64,000 nt of DNA from an uncultured Bacteroidales bacterium (lineage in GTDB: Bacteria > Bacteroidota > Bacteroidia > Bacteroidales > JAUNSR01), in contig CAMTOJ010000010.1 in NCBI GenBank assembly GCA_947074145.1, positions 1 through 64,000 of the forward strand, written 5' to 3'. Below the pieces are notes generated by a model that saw only the letters and a list, made by a program, of their open reading frames with translations, did no database searches and was not told the origin of the DNA. Position 1 is the first letter of the stretch; each line of letters begins with the position of its first letter. Below, piece after piece: positions 38,447 to 46,845 of the stretch. The translations under genes were made by a program, and so were the position numbers.

Positions 38447-39532
38447 ATGCGACTGCTTATTTTCAATCCGTGGAATGATTTTGCGCTTGCAAATGGTGAT
38501 CCGAACTTTTGCATTCCTGCATCTTCTGTAAAAATGGCTCATGATCTTGCTCCTATACAAAGTTTGTGGTCTGAACCGGGAGATATTATTTTTAATCCTC
38601 AAAGAGGTTTATCATGTGACGAGGCAGATAAGGTTCAGGAGGTTATCCCCTGGGGTTGGAGTCCGCTTTTAAAAAAATTGCTTTTAAAAGCCGGAATAAC
38701 TGAAGAGATATTACCCGATGATGAAACGATAAAAAAGTTAAGGGAGATCTCTCACCGAAGAAGTTCTATTGCTTTTCTTAAACTCCTTGAAGATTCCGTT
38801 GAATACGATTTCGATATACCTCCAACTCCCGTTGAGTTTTCCGATAGCACAAAAGCTTCGGATTTTTTTGACATAAATCCGAAAACTCTTTTTAAACTTC
38901 CCTGGAGCAGTAGCGGAAAAGGTATTTTCTGGTGCGAAAGGATGGATAAAATTGAAAGGGACAAAAGGGTGATCTCATCAATAAGAAGAATGGGATCTAT
39001 AATTGCCGAACACAGGTTTGATAAGGTGGTAGATTTTGCAATGTTGTTTGAATCTGACGGCCTTGGTAAAATTGTGTTTAAGGGATATTCATTATTTAAT
39101 ACCGATTCAAAAGGATCATATCAATCAAATCTACTTGCTTCTAATGATGATATTGAGGAAGAGCTTTGCCAATATACCAATCTCAGACAATTAAATATTC
39201 TAAAACTCAATATCATTAAGCTGCTCCCGAATGTTATTAACTATTATAACGGTATGTTTTGTATCGATATGATGATTTATAAAGAGAATGACAGATATTT
39301 TCTGCATCCATGTGTTGAGATAAATCTTCGAAACTCCATGGGACAGATTGCACGGCAATATTTTGATAAATTTATGAAGATGGGAAAAGGGAGTTTTCAT
39401 GTTTCTTCAGACCGTAATATGTGTCGATATATAGATGATTTGAGAGATAAATCAAAGGGTGATGAAATAATTTGCCTTACTCCCGTTTACATGAATACAG
39501 AATATTGTATTTATGCCGATATTGAAAAATAA
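38447..39532 (+). CDS. Conserved ATP-grasp-like protein
   Basis: A 361-residue soluble protein. It begins MRLLIFNPWNDFALANGDPN. The middle contains FKLPWSSSGKGIFW, similar to the nucleotide-binding loop of ATP-grasp enzymes, and the C-terminal third has HPCVEINLRNSMGQIARQYF, where the ExN and following Arg fit the metal-binding strand of that fold. I believe proteins of this kind are conserved in Bacteroidales, but I know of no assigned substrate. It lies 84 bases after the membrane protein gene and 12 bases before the dehydrogenase gene, so the last two genes are likely one transcript. Confidence 0.6.
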   Translation: MRLLIFNPWNDFALANGDPNFCIPASSVKMAHDLAPIQSLWSEPGDIIFNPQRGLSCDEADKVQEVIPWGWSPLLKKLLLKAGITEEILPDDETIKKLREISHRRSSIAFLKLLEDSVEYDFDIPPTPVEFSDSTKASDFFDINPKTLFKLPWSSSGKGIFWCERMDKIERDKRVISSIRRMGSIIAEHRFDKVVDFAMLFESDGLGKIVFKGYSLFNTDSKGSYQSNLLASNDDIEEELCQYTNLRQLNILKLNIIKLLPNVINYYNGMFCIDMMIYKENDRYFLHPCVEINLRNSMGQIARQYFDKFMKMGKGSFHVSSDRNMCRYIDDLRDKSKGDEIICLTPVYMNTEYCIYADIEK

Positions 39533-39544
39533 CAATATAATGAT

Positions 39545-40495
39545 ATGAAAATAGTAGTATTAGACGGATATACGCTTAATCCCGGGGATCTTGACTGGAC
39601 TCCCCTTAAAGAGCTTGGAGATGTAACAATTTATGATAGCACCTCTCCCTCTCAGCTTATTGAAAGAGCAAAGAGTGCAGAAGCGATATTAACTAATAAA
39701 GTGGTAATCAACAGGGAGGAGATAGAACAACTTCCAAAGCTGAAATATATCGGCGTACTTGCCACGGGATACAATATTGTAGATCTTAAGGCTGCCGCTG
39801 AAGAGGAGATTATTGTTACCAATATTCCGGCCTATGCAACAATGTCGGTGGCTCAAATGGTTTTCGCCCATATTCTTAATATATCCAATCAGGTAGCTCT
39901 TCATTCTGATCTCGTAAAAAAAGGTGAATGGGCAAAGAGTGCTGAGTTTTGTTTTTGGAAAACCCCTTTGCATGAACTTGCAGGTTATACTCTCGGAGTT
40001 ATTGGCCTGGGGCATACAGGTATGGCAACGGCAAAAATTGCTCTTGCTTTCGGTATGAAAGTGAAGGCTTTTACTTCAAGGAAAATGGAGATGGAGGGTA
40101 TTGAGGCGGTTAGTCTTGATGAACTTTATACTACAAGCGATTTTATTTCGCTTCATTGTCCGCTAAATTCCACTACTCAGAATTTGATAAATGCTTTAAG
40201 TATTGAAAAGATGAAACCAACGGCTGTTATTATTAATACAGGTCGTGGAGGATTGATCAATGAACATGATCTTGCCATAGCCCTTAATAACGGAAGAATA
40301 GCCGCTGCCGGTGTTGATGTGCTTTCAAGCGAACCGCCAAAAGCAGATAATCCGCTTTTGACGGCTAAAAATTGTTATATCACGCCACATATTGCCTGGG
40401 CTACCCAGGAGGCAAGAAAAAGACTTCTTAATATGGCTGTTGAGAATTTGAAACTTTATATGAATAATACAATAATCAATCAGGTTACGATGTAA
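39545..40495 (+). CDS. D-2-hydroxyacid dehydrogenase (glycerate/hydroxypyruvate type)
   Basis: A 316-residue NAD-dependent enzyme. The Rossmann motif is LGVIGLGHTGMATAKIALAF. The catalytic residues appear in INTGRGGLINEHDL (Arg), AAGVDVLSSEPP (Glu) and YITPHIAWAT (His). The family reduces 2-keto acids such as hydroxypyruvate or glyoxylate, and Bacteroidota copies are often annotated as glycerate dehydrogenase; the exact substrate is not visible. The stop codon TAA (40493-40495) lies inside the descending arm of a strong terminator hairpin. Confidence 0.9.
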   Translation: MKIVVLDGYTLNPGDLDWTPLKELGDVTIYDSTSPSQLIERAKSAEAILTNKVVINREEIEQLPKLKYIGVLATGYNIVDLKAAAEEEIIVTNIPAYATMSVAQMVFAHILNISNQVALHSDLVKKGEWAKSAEFCFWKTPLHELAGYTLGVIGLGHTGMATAKIALAFGMKVKAFTSRKMEMEGIEAVSLDELYTTSDFISLHCPLNSTTQNLINALSIEKMKPTAVIINTGRGGLINEHDLAIALNNGRIAAAGVDVLSSEPPKADNPLLTAKNCYITPHIAWATQEARKRLLNMAVENLKLYMNNTIINQVTM

Positions 40496-40508
40496 CCTGA
40501 TTTTTTTA
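40479..40508 (+). terminator. Rho-independent terminator overlapping a stop codon
   Basis: ATCAGGTTAC (40479-40488) pairs perfectly with GTAACCTGAT (40492-40501) around a 3-base loop and is followed by a run of T. The last codons and the stop of the dehydrogenase gene form part of the stem. The convergent ridA gene ends just beyond it at 40506. Confidence 0.85.
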
Positions 40509-40883
40509 TTTTACTGCAATACATTCAATCTCAATCATTGCTCCTTTTGGAAGTTCTTTTACTGCAAATGCAGAGCGTGCAGGAAAATCACCTTCAAAAT
40601 ATGTCGCATATATTTCATTCATTTCTGCGAAAAGCGACATATCGGCAAGAAAAACCGTTGTCTTTACAATTGCTGCCGTTGTTAATCCGGCTGCAGCAAG
40701 TATGTTTTTTATATTTTCAAACGATTGTTTTGTTTGTGCCTTTATTCCACCTTCGGGAAATGCTCCTGTCGCAGGATCAAGAGGTAATTGTCCTGAAAGA
40801 AAAACCATCCCTCCCGCTTCTATTGCCTGACTATATGGTCCGATTGCTGCCGGTGCATTTTGTGTAGATATTACTTTTTTCAT
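40506..40883 (-). CDS. ridA: RidA family reactive intermediate deaminase
   Basis: A 125-residue protein, the usual length for the Rid/YjgF family. It opens VISTQNAPAAIGPYSQAIEA, has VFLSGQLPLDPATGAFPEGG in the middle, and ends with SAFAVKELPKGAMIEIECIA. The family forms trimers and hydrolyses reactive enamine and imine intermediates such as 2-aminoacrylate. The position before SAFAV is Arg, as in active members (PARSAFAV). A promoter box TATATTTG at 40909-40916 with an upstream TTTG at 40934-40937 serves this gene. Confidence 0.93.
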   Translation of the reverse strand: MKKVISTQNAPAAIGPYSQAIEAGGMVFLSGQLPLDPATGAFPEGGIKAQTKQSFENIKNILAAAGLTTAAIVKTTVFLADMSLFAEMNEIYATYFEGDFPARSAFAVKELPKGAMIEIECIAVK

Positions 40884-40908
40884 AATCTTTGTTGTTTTTA
40901 ATGATTGG

Positions 40909-40937
40909 CAAATATAAAATAAAAAGCCCGGAACAAA
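40909..40937 (-). promoter_or_regulatory. Candidate ridA promoter (TTTG, 17-base spacer, TATATTTG)
   Basis: On the minus strand TTTG (40937-40934) and TATATTTG (40916-40909) match the -33 and -7 elements of Bacteroidota housekeeping promoters, 26 bases ahead of the ridA start. The -33 element lies within the rlmB terminator hairpin. Confidence 0.5.
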
Positions 40938-40961
40938 GAGTTGTTTTCTCCTTTTCCGGGC
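40919..40961 (-). terminator. Rho-independent terminator after rlmB
   Basis: On the minus strand GCCCGGAA and TTCCGGGC form a perfect 8-bp GC-rich stem with a loop of about 20 bases, followed by TTTTTATTTT. It lies between the rlmB stop and ridA and should end the recN-rlmB transcript. Confidence 0.85.
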
Positions 40962-40989
40962 AATTGATATGATTTGTTTTTAACAGGTT

Positions 40990-41742
40990 TTACTGCTCAC
41001 ATGCGTTAAGTCGCTGGCGAATACATTCATAAATAAGTACTCCTGCAGCAACAGATACATTTAATGAACCAATCTCGCCGAACATAGGTATAGAAACAAG
41101 AGAATCGCATATTCTCAGGTTTTCATTACTTATTCCGGTATCTTCAGAGCCCATAACAATAGCAACGGGATCAAGATAATCGGTAGTTTTTGTATAATTA
41201 CGTTCTGTTTTTTCGGTAGCGGCAACAATTTTATAGCCCGATTCTTTTAAGAATTTAAGGGCCGAATTGATACTTTTTTCACGACAAACAGGGATATGAT
41301 GAAGTGCTCCCGCCGAAGTTTTTATTGCATCCGCATTGACAGATACGCTTCCCTTTTCAGGTATAACAATAGCATCTACACCGGCACATTCACATGTGCG
41401 GGCAATAGCACCGAAGTTGCGAACATCGGTTAGTCCGTCAAGAACCATAATACATGGCAGACGGCCATCTTCATAAAATGTTGGAACAAGATCTTCAAGT
41501 TTCTGATATGTAACGGCTGAAAGATATGCAATCACACCCTGGTGATTCTTTCTTGTTACACGGTTGATCTTTTCAAGTGGCACTCTTTGAACCGGGATAC
41601 CCGCCTCTTTTATTGCCATGAAAAGTTCCTTTGCAAGTTCACCTTCAAGTCCGATCTTTACAAGTACCTTATCAACCTGTTTGCCCGCCTGAATCGCTTC
41701 AATCACGGCTCTAATTCCAAAAATGGTTTCGCTTTTATTCAT
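40990..41742 (-). CDS. rlmB: 23S rRNA (guanosine-2'-O)-methyltransferase, SpoU family
   Basis: A 250-residue enzyme. The N-terminal substrate-binding domain starts ETIFGIRAVIEAIQAG. The SPOUT methyltransferase domain has the three motifs LDGLTDVRNFGAIARTCECA, VMGSEDTGISNEN and SIPMFGEIGSLNVSVAAGV, which together form the knotted AdoMet site. RlmB methylates G2251 (E. coli numbering) of 23S rRNA. It lies 33 bases after recN at the end of the conserved dnaN-type gene block. Family members are sometimes hard to separate (RlmB versus TrmH), but length and N-terminal domain favour RlmB. Confidence 0.9.
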   Translation of the reverse strand: MNKSETIFGIRAVIEAIQAGKQVDKVLVKIGLEGELAKELFMAIKEAGIPVQRVPLEKINRVTRKNHQGVIAYLSAVTYQKLEDLVPTFYEDGRLPCIMVLDGLTDVRNFGAIARTCECAGVDAIVIPEKGSVSVNADAIKTSAGALHHIPVCREKSINSALKFLKESGYKIVAATEKTERNYTKTTDYLDPVAIVMGSEDTGISNENLRICDSLVSIPMFGEIGSLNVSVAAGVLIYECIRQRLNACEQ

Positions 41743-41775
41743 TATAAGATAAATCTGTTTTGTTTTCTTTTTTCG

Positions 41776-43440
41776 TTATTTGTTTTGTCCCATCAAGACA
41801 CGGGCGTTCTCTTTTGCCTGTTCTGTAAGGACTGCTCCCGAAAGCATTCGGGCAAGTTCGTCGATTCTCTCCTGCAAAGATAGTGAAACTATATTTGTGG
41901 AGGTGCCATTTTCATTGTCTGTCTTATAAACTTTGAAATGATTATCACCTTTTGCAGCAACTTGAGGCAAGTGAGATATGGTTACAACCTGCATAAAGGC
42001 CGACATTCGTTTCATTATATCACCCATTTTATCGGCAATTTCTCCCGAAACTCCGGTATCTACCTCATCAAATATAATGGTTGGAAGTGATGCATTGTTC
42101 GCAATCAGTGACTTTATTACAAGCATAAGTCGCGAGATCTCCCCTCCCGAAGCTACATCGACAACCGGCATAAGCGATTGTTTTTTGTTGGCGGAGAACA
42201 GATATGATATATTATCGAGTCCGTTTTCGTCAAATTTGCTTTTCTGTGTCAGTTCAACTTTAAACCGGGCATTCGGCATTCCAAGCGGTTGGATTGTTTT
42301 TATCAGATTGGCTGCAAATGAAGCTGACGTTTCCGCTCTTTTTAGTGAAAGTTCTTTACCAAGAGTTATAACTCGTCCCTCCTGGTCATGAAGCAGTTTC
42401 TCTTGTTCAGCTATTTTCTCATCAGAATTATCTATTCCGTTGATCTTTTCTCTCAATGTTTCTCTTATTGTGATAAGTTCTTCAACGGAAGAGACGCGAT
42501 GCTTTTGCTGAAGATTATAAAGAAGATCCAAACGTTCGTTTATCATCGTCATTTTTTCCGGATCAAACTCCACATCCTCCTGAGCATATTCTATCTCATT
42601 GGCAAGATCTTTAAGATCAATATAATCGGACTCAAGACGATCGGCAATATCGCCTGCTCTTGAAAAGATTCTCTTTAATGATGATGCTTTGCCGGAGGCC
42701 TCTTTAAGAAGTGATATTACGCCGCCGTCTGCACTCTCGAGCAGCGAATGAATGGCATATAGCGCTTGTTTAATCTCTTCGGCATTTGAAAGAGTTTTAA
42801 TCTCATCTTCCATTTGTTCCTGTTCTCCCGGGTTGAGTTTGGCTTCCTCAAGCTGTTCGAACTGGAAACGAAGATAATCTGCCTCTTCAAGCGATTTGTC
42901 GAGTGCCTCTTTCATCTGTTTAAGATCAGCCTCAATCTTTTTATATCTTTTATATTCAGATCTATATTGAACAAGTGCTTTATTATTACCGGCCAAAGCA
43001 TCGATTACACGAAGTTGAAACGAGCTATCGCCAAGCAATAGATTATGATGTTGAGAATGGATGTCGATAAGATTGCCCGTTAAACCTCTAAGATGTTGAA
43101 GTTGTACAGGTGAGTCATTTATAAAAGCTCGCGATTTACCTGTGGAAAATAGTTCTCTTCTGATTATACAATGAGCATTGTCGTAATCAAGATCATTCTC
43201 TTTGAAGTAATCTTCCAAATCATAATATGAAAGATCGAATTCACCCTCTATTATACATTTGGATTCACCCTCTTTGACGCTTTTGGCATCCGCTCTTGCT
43301 CCCAGAATAAGAGCCAAGGCACCCAGTATTATCGATTTTCCGGCTCCTGTTTCTCCCGTAAGAACAGTGAATCCTTTATTAAATTCGATATTTAGGGAAT
43401 CTATTAAGGCGTAATTTGTAATGCTTAATGACTTGATCAT
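41776..43440 (-). CDS. recN: DNA repair protein RecN
   Basis: A 554-residue SMC-like ATPase. The N-terminal Walker A is LTGETGAGKSIILGALALIL, the Q/D region follows as SRAFINDSPVQLQHL, long coiled coils fill residues 160-370, and the C-terminal half has SGGEISRLMLVIKSL (ABC signature) and TIIFDEVDTGVSGEIADKMG (Walker B). RecN holds together broken DNA ends during double-strand break repair. All ATPase motifs are intact. It begins 1 base after the DUF4835 gene stop, so it is co-transcribed with that gene. Confidence 0.96.
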   Translation of the reverse strand: MIKSLSITNYALIDSLNIEFNKGFTVLTGETGAGKSIILGALALILGARADAKSVKEGESKCIIEGEFDLSYYDLEDYFKENDLDYDNAHCIIRRELFSTGKSRAFINDSPVQLQHLRGLTGNLIDIHSQHHNLLLGDSSFQLRVIDALAGNNKALVQYRSEYKRYKKIEADLKQMKEALDKSLEEADYLRFQFEQLEEAKLNPGEQEQMEDEIKTLSNAEEIKQALYAIHSLLESADGGVISLLKEASGKASSLKRIFSRAGDIADRLESDYIDLKDLANEIEYAQEDVEFDPEKMTMINERLDLLYNLQQKHRVSSVEELITIRETLREKINGIDNSDEKIAEQEKLLHDQEGRVITLGKELSLKRAETSASFAANLIKTIQPLGMPNARFKVELTQKSKFDENGLDNISYLFSANKKQSLMPVVDVASGGEISRLMLVIKSLIANNASLPTIIFDEVDTGVSGEIADKMGDIMKRMSAFMQVVTISHLPQVAAKGDNHFKVYKTDNENGTSTNIVSLSLQERIDELARMLSGAVLTEQAKENARVLMGQNK

Positions 43441-43441
43441 A

Positions 43442-44389
43442 TTATTTAGATTCTTTTTTTATCTCATCAATTCGTCGGGCGTACGACGGATAGATATTTA
43501 ATAATGTCTTATGAATATTTTCCTTTTCAGAAGCAGAAGATTGCGAATAAACATTTATTAGTTCATCCAGTTTTGTGTCTATAAAAACTGAAAGAAGCGG
43601 CGATTGAGTATTTGCCTGATGTATCGTTTTCATCTGTTCGACACATTCTGAAATTACGGACTTACCTTTGTCGGCTCCCTGCGACATTACATCAAGTCCT
43701 TTGCGGTGATAATTATACCAAAGCTCGCGGAAAGGGCGCATATTCTCTTCAAGCAGAGAATATACCAGTCCGTGACGGTTTCTTGTATTGTCGAATGCAC
43801 GCCATCCCGATTCGGGTGTTGACTGGCACAGATTTACGATAGCTTCTGCTTTTCTGAAATATGGATTACCGCCACCCGGTGAAAATGTATCGAAATCCAT
43901 ACCCATAATCACATATATGTAGTATGTAACAATGGCTACAAGATTGCTTTCAATAGTTTGTTCGTTGTAAACTATAGGTTCATTTTCCTGATAAGAAAAA
44001 GAGATATCGGTATCACGGAAGTTGAACGTTGCGGTGGTGTAAGATGAATTGTAAACCGGACGTCTTGCCTGAACGGTTAGTTCTCCTGAGTATGTATCCT
44101 GAGAAGTGATACTTTTAATGGTGAAATTAAAGTTACAATCTATCTTTTCAACATTTGAAAATTTGGCATCCGACCATTTATTGGTGTTTATAAATTCATT
44201 AAGTTCACTTTCAAGTGTAGTGAACATCTGCTTATAGGTTCCCTCAATCTGATTTGCGTTGATTTTCACAGAAGCATTAAGTTCCTGAGAACGTACTTCG
44301 GCGACAAAGAGTAGGCTTAGTATAAAAACAGTTGCCGTTAATATGGCTTTTTTAGAGAGTATGTTGAAACGATGTTGCATCTTAATCAA
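43442..44389 (-). CDS. DUF4835 secreted protein
   Basis: A 315-residue protein with a signal peptide (AILTATVFILSLLFVAEVRSQ); the Met at residue 4 is an alternative start. The mature part matches DUF4835: ELNASVKINANQIEGTYKQM, LTVQARRPVYNSSYTTATFN, IMGMDFDTFSPGGGNPYF, RNRHGLVYSLLEENMRPF. The family is restricted to Bacteroidota and regularly lies beside recN and coaBC. It has been linked to the envelope (a PorN/type IX-secretion-like context in some reports), but I know of no firm function. Confidence 0.85.
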   Translation of the reverse strand: MIKMQHRFNILSKKAILTATVFILSLLFVAEVRSQELNASVKINANQIEGTYKQMFTTLESELNEFINTNKWSDAKFSNVEKIDCNFNFTIKSITSQDTYSGELTVQARRPVYNSSYTTATFNFRDTDISFSYQENEPIVYNEQTIESNLVAIVTYYIYVIMGMDFDTFSPGGGNPYFRKAEAIVNLCQSTPESGWRAFDNTRNRHGLVYSLLEENMRPFRELWYNYHRKGLDVMSQGADKGKSVISECVEQMKTIHQANTQSPLLSVFIDTKLDELINVYSQSSASEKENIHKTLLNIYPSYARRIDEIKKESK

Positions 44390-44682
44390 TGATTGATTTT
44401 CAGTATAAAATTACAAAGAAAGTTTGTCAATTCGACTATTAATCGGAATTGAAGTTTATTACTCTTTGATTAATAGATGATTAGAAGTAAATATTTTAAG
44501 GTATAGATTATCTTTTGAAGTTCTGTAGCCTTAATAATATTTATCCTTACATTATTAACGTAAAACATATCACTCTTATTATAATCAGACTTTTATAAGT
44601 AATAATAATATAAAAAGAGCCGGAAACATTCAGATAGATATGATATGTTTTCGGCTCTTTTGGTCTTAACTGTGAGATTGTT
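44390..44682. other. Gap between coaBC and DUF4835 gene, with a terminator
   Basis: About 290 bases. The terminator at 44612-44662 separates coaBC from the DUF4835-recN-rlmB unit. The rest, 44390-44610, is AT-rich and should hold the promoter of the downstream unit, but I found no exact TAnnTTTG box there. Confidence 0.4.
44612..44662 (-). terminator. Rho-independent terminator after coaBC
   Basis: AAAAGAGCCGGAAACAT and ATGTTTTCGGCTCTTTT form a 17-bp stem (one G-T pair) with a loop of 15 bases. On the minus strand the stem is followed by TTTTTATATT. The A/T-flanked stem could also work in the other direction. Confidence 0.88.
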
Positions 44683-45897
44683 TTATTTCAAAGATATCGT
44701 TTCTGATACTTTGGATATAATATCTTTTGCGACATCAGATTTTGACTTCAATTCAAAAGGAAATTTATTTCCCTCTTTATCGATGATGGTTATCTTATTG
44801 GTGTCCGTTCTGAATCCGGCGCCTTTATCATTTAAGGAATTAAGAACGATGAAATCAAGATTCTTTTTTCTTATTTTCAAAACAGCATTGTTTTCCTCAT
44901 CATTGGTTTCAAGAGCAAATCCCACCATTACTTGTTCGGGGCTAACCTTAGAGCCAAGATCTGCTGCTATATCAGGATTGGGAACAAGTGAGATTTTAAT
45001 CTCCTCGCCCTCTTTTCTTTTCATCTTTTTCTCTGCAACGAAATCGGGACGATAGTCGGCAACAGCAGCGCAAAGTATAATAATATCACTCTGAGAGAAA
45101 TTTTCCAAAGCCTCTTTATGCATTTGCAGTGCTGACTCAACGTCAATAACCTTTATTGCTTTATTCCGGGCTTTAATATTTACGGGACCGGAAATAAGAG
45201 TAACCTCCGCTCCTCTCGCCGCGCACTCCTCTGCAAGAGCATATCCCATTTTTCCTGATGAATAGTTTCCGATAAAACGAACCGGATCAATCTTTTCGTA
45301 AGTCGGGCCGGCTGTTATCATCACCTTCTTTCCTGTCAGATTAGACTTTTTTTTTTCGTCAAAATACTCTTCAAGAACTTCGATTATCTTATCGGGCTCC
45401 TCCATTCTACCTTTACCGATAAGGTGACTTGCAAGTTCTCCCGATGCAGGCTCTATAATTGTATTGCCGTAAGAACGAAGTCGTTCGATATTGCGTGTTG
45501 TAGATGGATGAGCAAACATATCAAGGTCCATTGCAGGGGCAACAAAAACAGGTGCTTTGGCAGAAAGATAGGTTGTGATAAGCATATTATCGGCAATACC
45601 GTTTGCCATCTTTCCGATAGTTGAAGCCGATGCAGGTGCAATCACTACAGCATCTGCCCACAAGCCAAGATCAACATGACTGTTCCATGAACCGGTGTTA
45701 GCTGTAAAAAATTCGCTTATTACGGGTTTGCCCGTTAATGCGGAAAGTGTAACGGGAGTTATAAACTCTTTTCCCGCTGGTGTCATTACAACCTGAACCT
45801 CACATCCTTTCTTTATAAGACCTCGTACAAGATATGCAGCTTTATAGGCTGCAATACTGCCTGTTATTCCGACAATGATATTTTTTCCTTTAAGCAT
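44683..45897 (-). CDS. coaBC: Bifunctional phosphopantothenoylcysteine decarboxylase/synthase
   Basis: A 404-residue enzyme with two steps of coenzyme A synthesis. The N-terminal CoaC half (FMN-dependent decarboxylase) has IIVGITGSIAAYKAAYL, the catalytic His in SHVDLGLW and VAPAMDLDMF (PAMN of E. coli appears as PAMD). The C-terminal CoaB half (CTP-dependent ligase) has KVMITAGPTYEKIDPVRFIG, GNYSSGKMGYALAEE and ILCAAVADYRPD. The loop that carries Cys158 in E. coli (GELAC) reads GELASHLIGKGRMEEP here, with Ser at that place; I believe this loop varies in Bacteroidota. It is followed by a strong terminator. Confidence 0.95.
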   Translation of the reverse strand: MLKGKNIIVGITGSIAAYKAAYLVRGLIKKGCEVQVVMTPAGKEFITPVTLSALTGKPVISEFFTANTGSWNSHVDLGLWADAVVIAPASASTIGKMANGIADNMLITTYLSAKAPVFVAPAMDLDMFAHPSTTRNIERLRSYGNTIIEPASGELASHLIGKGRMEEPDKIIEVLEEYFDEKKKSNLTGKKVMITAGPTYEKIDPVRFIGNYSSGKMGYALAEECAARGAEVTLISGPVNIKARNKAIKVIDVESALQMHKEALENFSQSDIIILCAAVADYRPDFVAEKKMKRKEGEEIKISLVPNPDIAADLGSKVSPEQVMVGFALETNDEENNAVLKIRKKNLDFIVLNSLNDKGAGFRTDTNKITIIDKEGNKFPFELKSKSDVAKDIISKVSETISLK

Positions 45898-45980
45898 TTT
45901 TCTTCCTTCTCTTTTTATATTCTTTTTCCTGTTATGTCATTTTACATAACATAGATGAGCGAAAATATCTCTTTTGAATT

Positions 45981-46751
45981 TTATTTCTTGTTGAATCCCC
46001 TTAGTTTGATCTCTGTCAATACTTTTTTTGTGCTAAGAGCGAAATCTCCCTGCATCATCCATCCGTAGTAACCGATATCAGATGAAAAAACCTCCTCTAC
46101 GGGGCGTCCTTTGTATTTTCCGAAATTGAATACTTCAACTCCTTTATCATTATAAATAATTCTTCCGGCAAAATCAACATTCTTATTTTGTGTAGTATAT
46201 TTTGCAAGAAAATCTATATCATTTTCAAGATCATCATATTTATCAAGCTGTCCTTTCAAAACTTCATAAGTTGCGCGTGTATCAGCTTCCGCTCCGTGTG
46301 CACCAACAAGCTCTTTGTCGCAATAGAATTTATAAGCGGCAGAAAGTGTGCGTTGTTCTTTTTTATGAAATACAGTCTGTACATCAACAAACTTACGGTT
46401 GCTCAAATCGATATCAACTCCGGCACGAAGGATCTCCTCCATTAATAACGGAACATCGAAACGATTGGAGTTATATCCTGCTATGTCACACCCTTCTATA
46501 TCCTTTGCAATAATCTTTGCAAGCTCTTTAAAGGTGGGTTTATCAGCTACCATTTCATCGGTTATTTTGTGTATTGCCGATGATTCCGGAGGTATTGGCA
46601 TTCCGGGATTGACAAGATATGTAGTTGACACCTCTTTTCCGTTAGGATATATTTTAAGATATGATATTTCAACTATTCTGTCGTTGATTATATTTATTCC
46701 CGTTGTTTCAAGATCAAAGAAAACAATTGGGTTCTTTAGTTTTAACTCCAT
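45981..46751 (-). CDS. DnaQ-like 3'-5' exonuclease with ExoX C-terminal domain
   Basis: A 256-residue protein. The DEDDh exonuclease domain shows FFDLETTGI (Asp, Glu), DIAGYNSNRFDVPLLMEEIL (Asp) and GAHGAEADTRATYEVL (His, Asp), so all catalytic residues are present. The C-terminal segment VEVFNFGKYKGRPVEEVF and YYGWMMQGDFALSTK matches the small domain found at the end of exodeoxyribonuclease X. It lies directly after dnaN, as is usual in Bacteroidales, and may act in proofreading or repair linked to the sliding clamp. Confidence 0.9.
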   Translation of the reverse strand: MELKLKNPIVFFDLETTGINIINDRIVEISYLKIYPNGKEVSTTYLVNPGMPIPPESSAIHKITDEMVADKPTFKELAKIIAKDIEGCDIAGYNSNRFDVPLLMEEILRAGVDIDLSNRKFVDVQTVFHKKEQRTLSAAYKFYCDKELVGAHGAEADTRATYEVLKGQLDKYDDLENDIDFLAKYTTQNKNVDFAGRIIYNDKGVEVFNFGKYKGRPVEEVFSSDIGYYGWMMQGDFALSTKKVLTEIKLRGFNKK

Positions 46752-46765
46752 AGGTTTTTGATAAA

Positions 46766-46818
46766 ATGAATGCCGGAAATATATCAGATTCTTACAATGA
46801 AATATTTTTCCGGCATTA
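46766..46818 (-). terminator. Rho-independent terminator after dnaN
   Basis: On the minus strand AATGCCGGAAA and TTTCCGGCATT form an 11-bp stem extended by AT pairs, with a loop of about 20 bases, followed by a moderate T-rich run (CATTTTATC). It lies between the dnaN stop and the exonuclease start, so it may only attenuate transcription into that gene. Confidence 0.7.
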
Positions 46819-46845
46819 GTATTATAAAATGTAAATAATCAGAAT

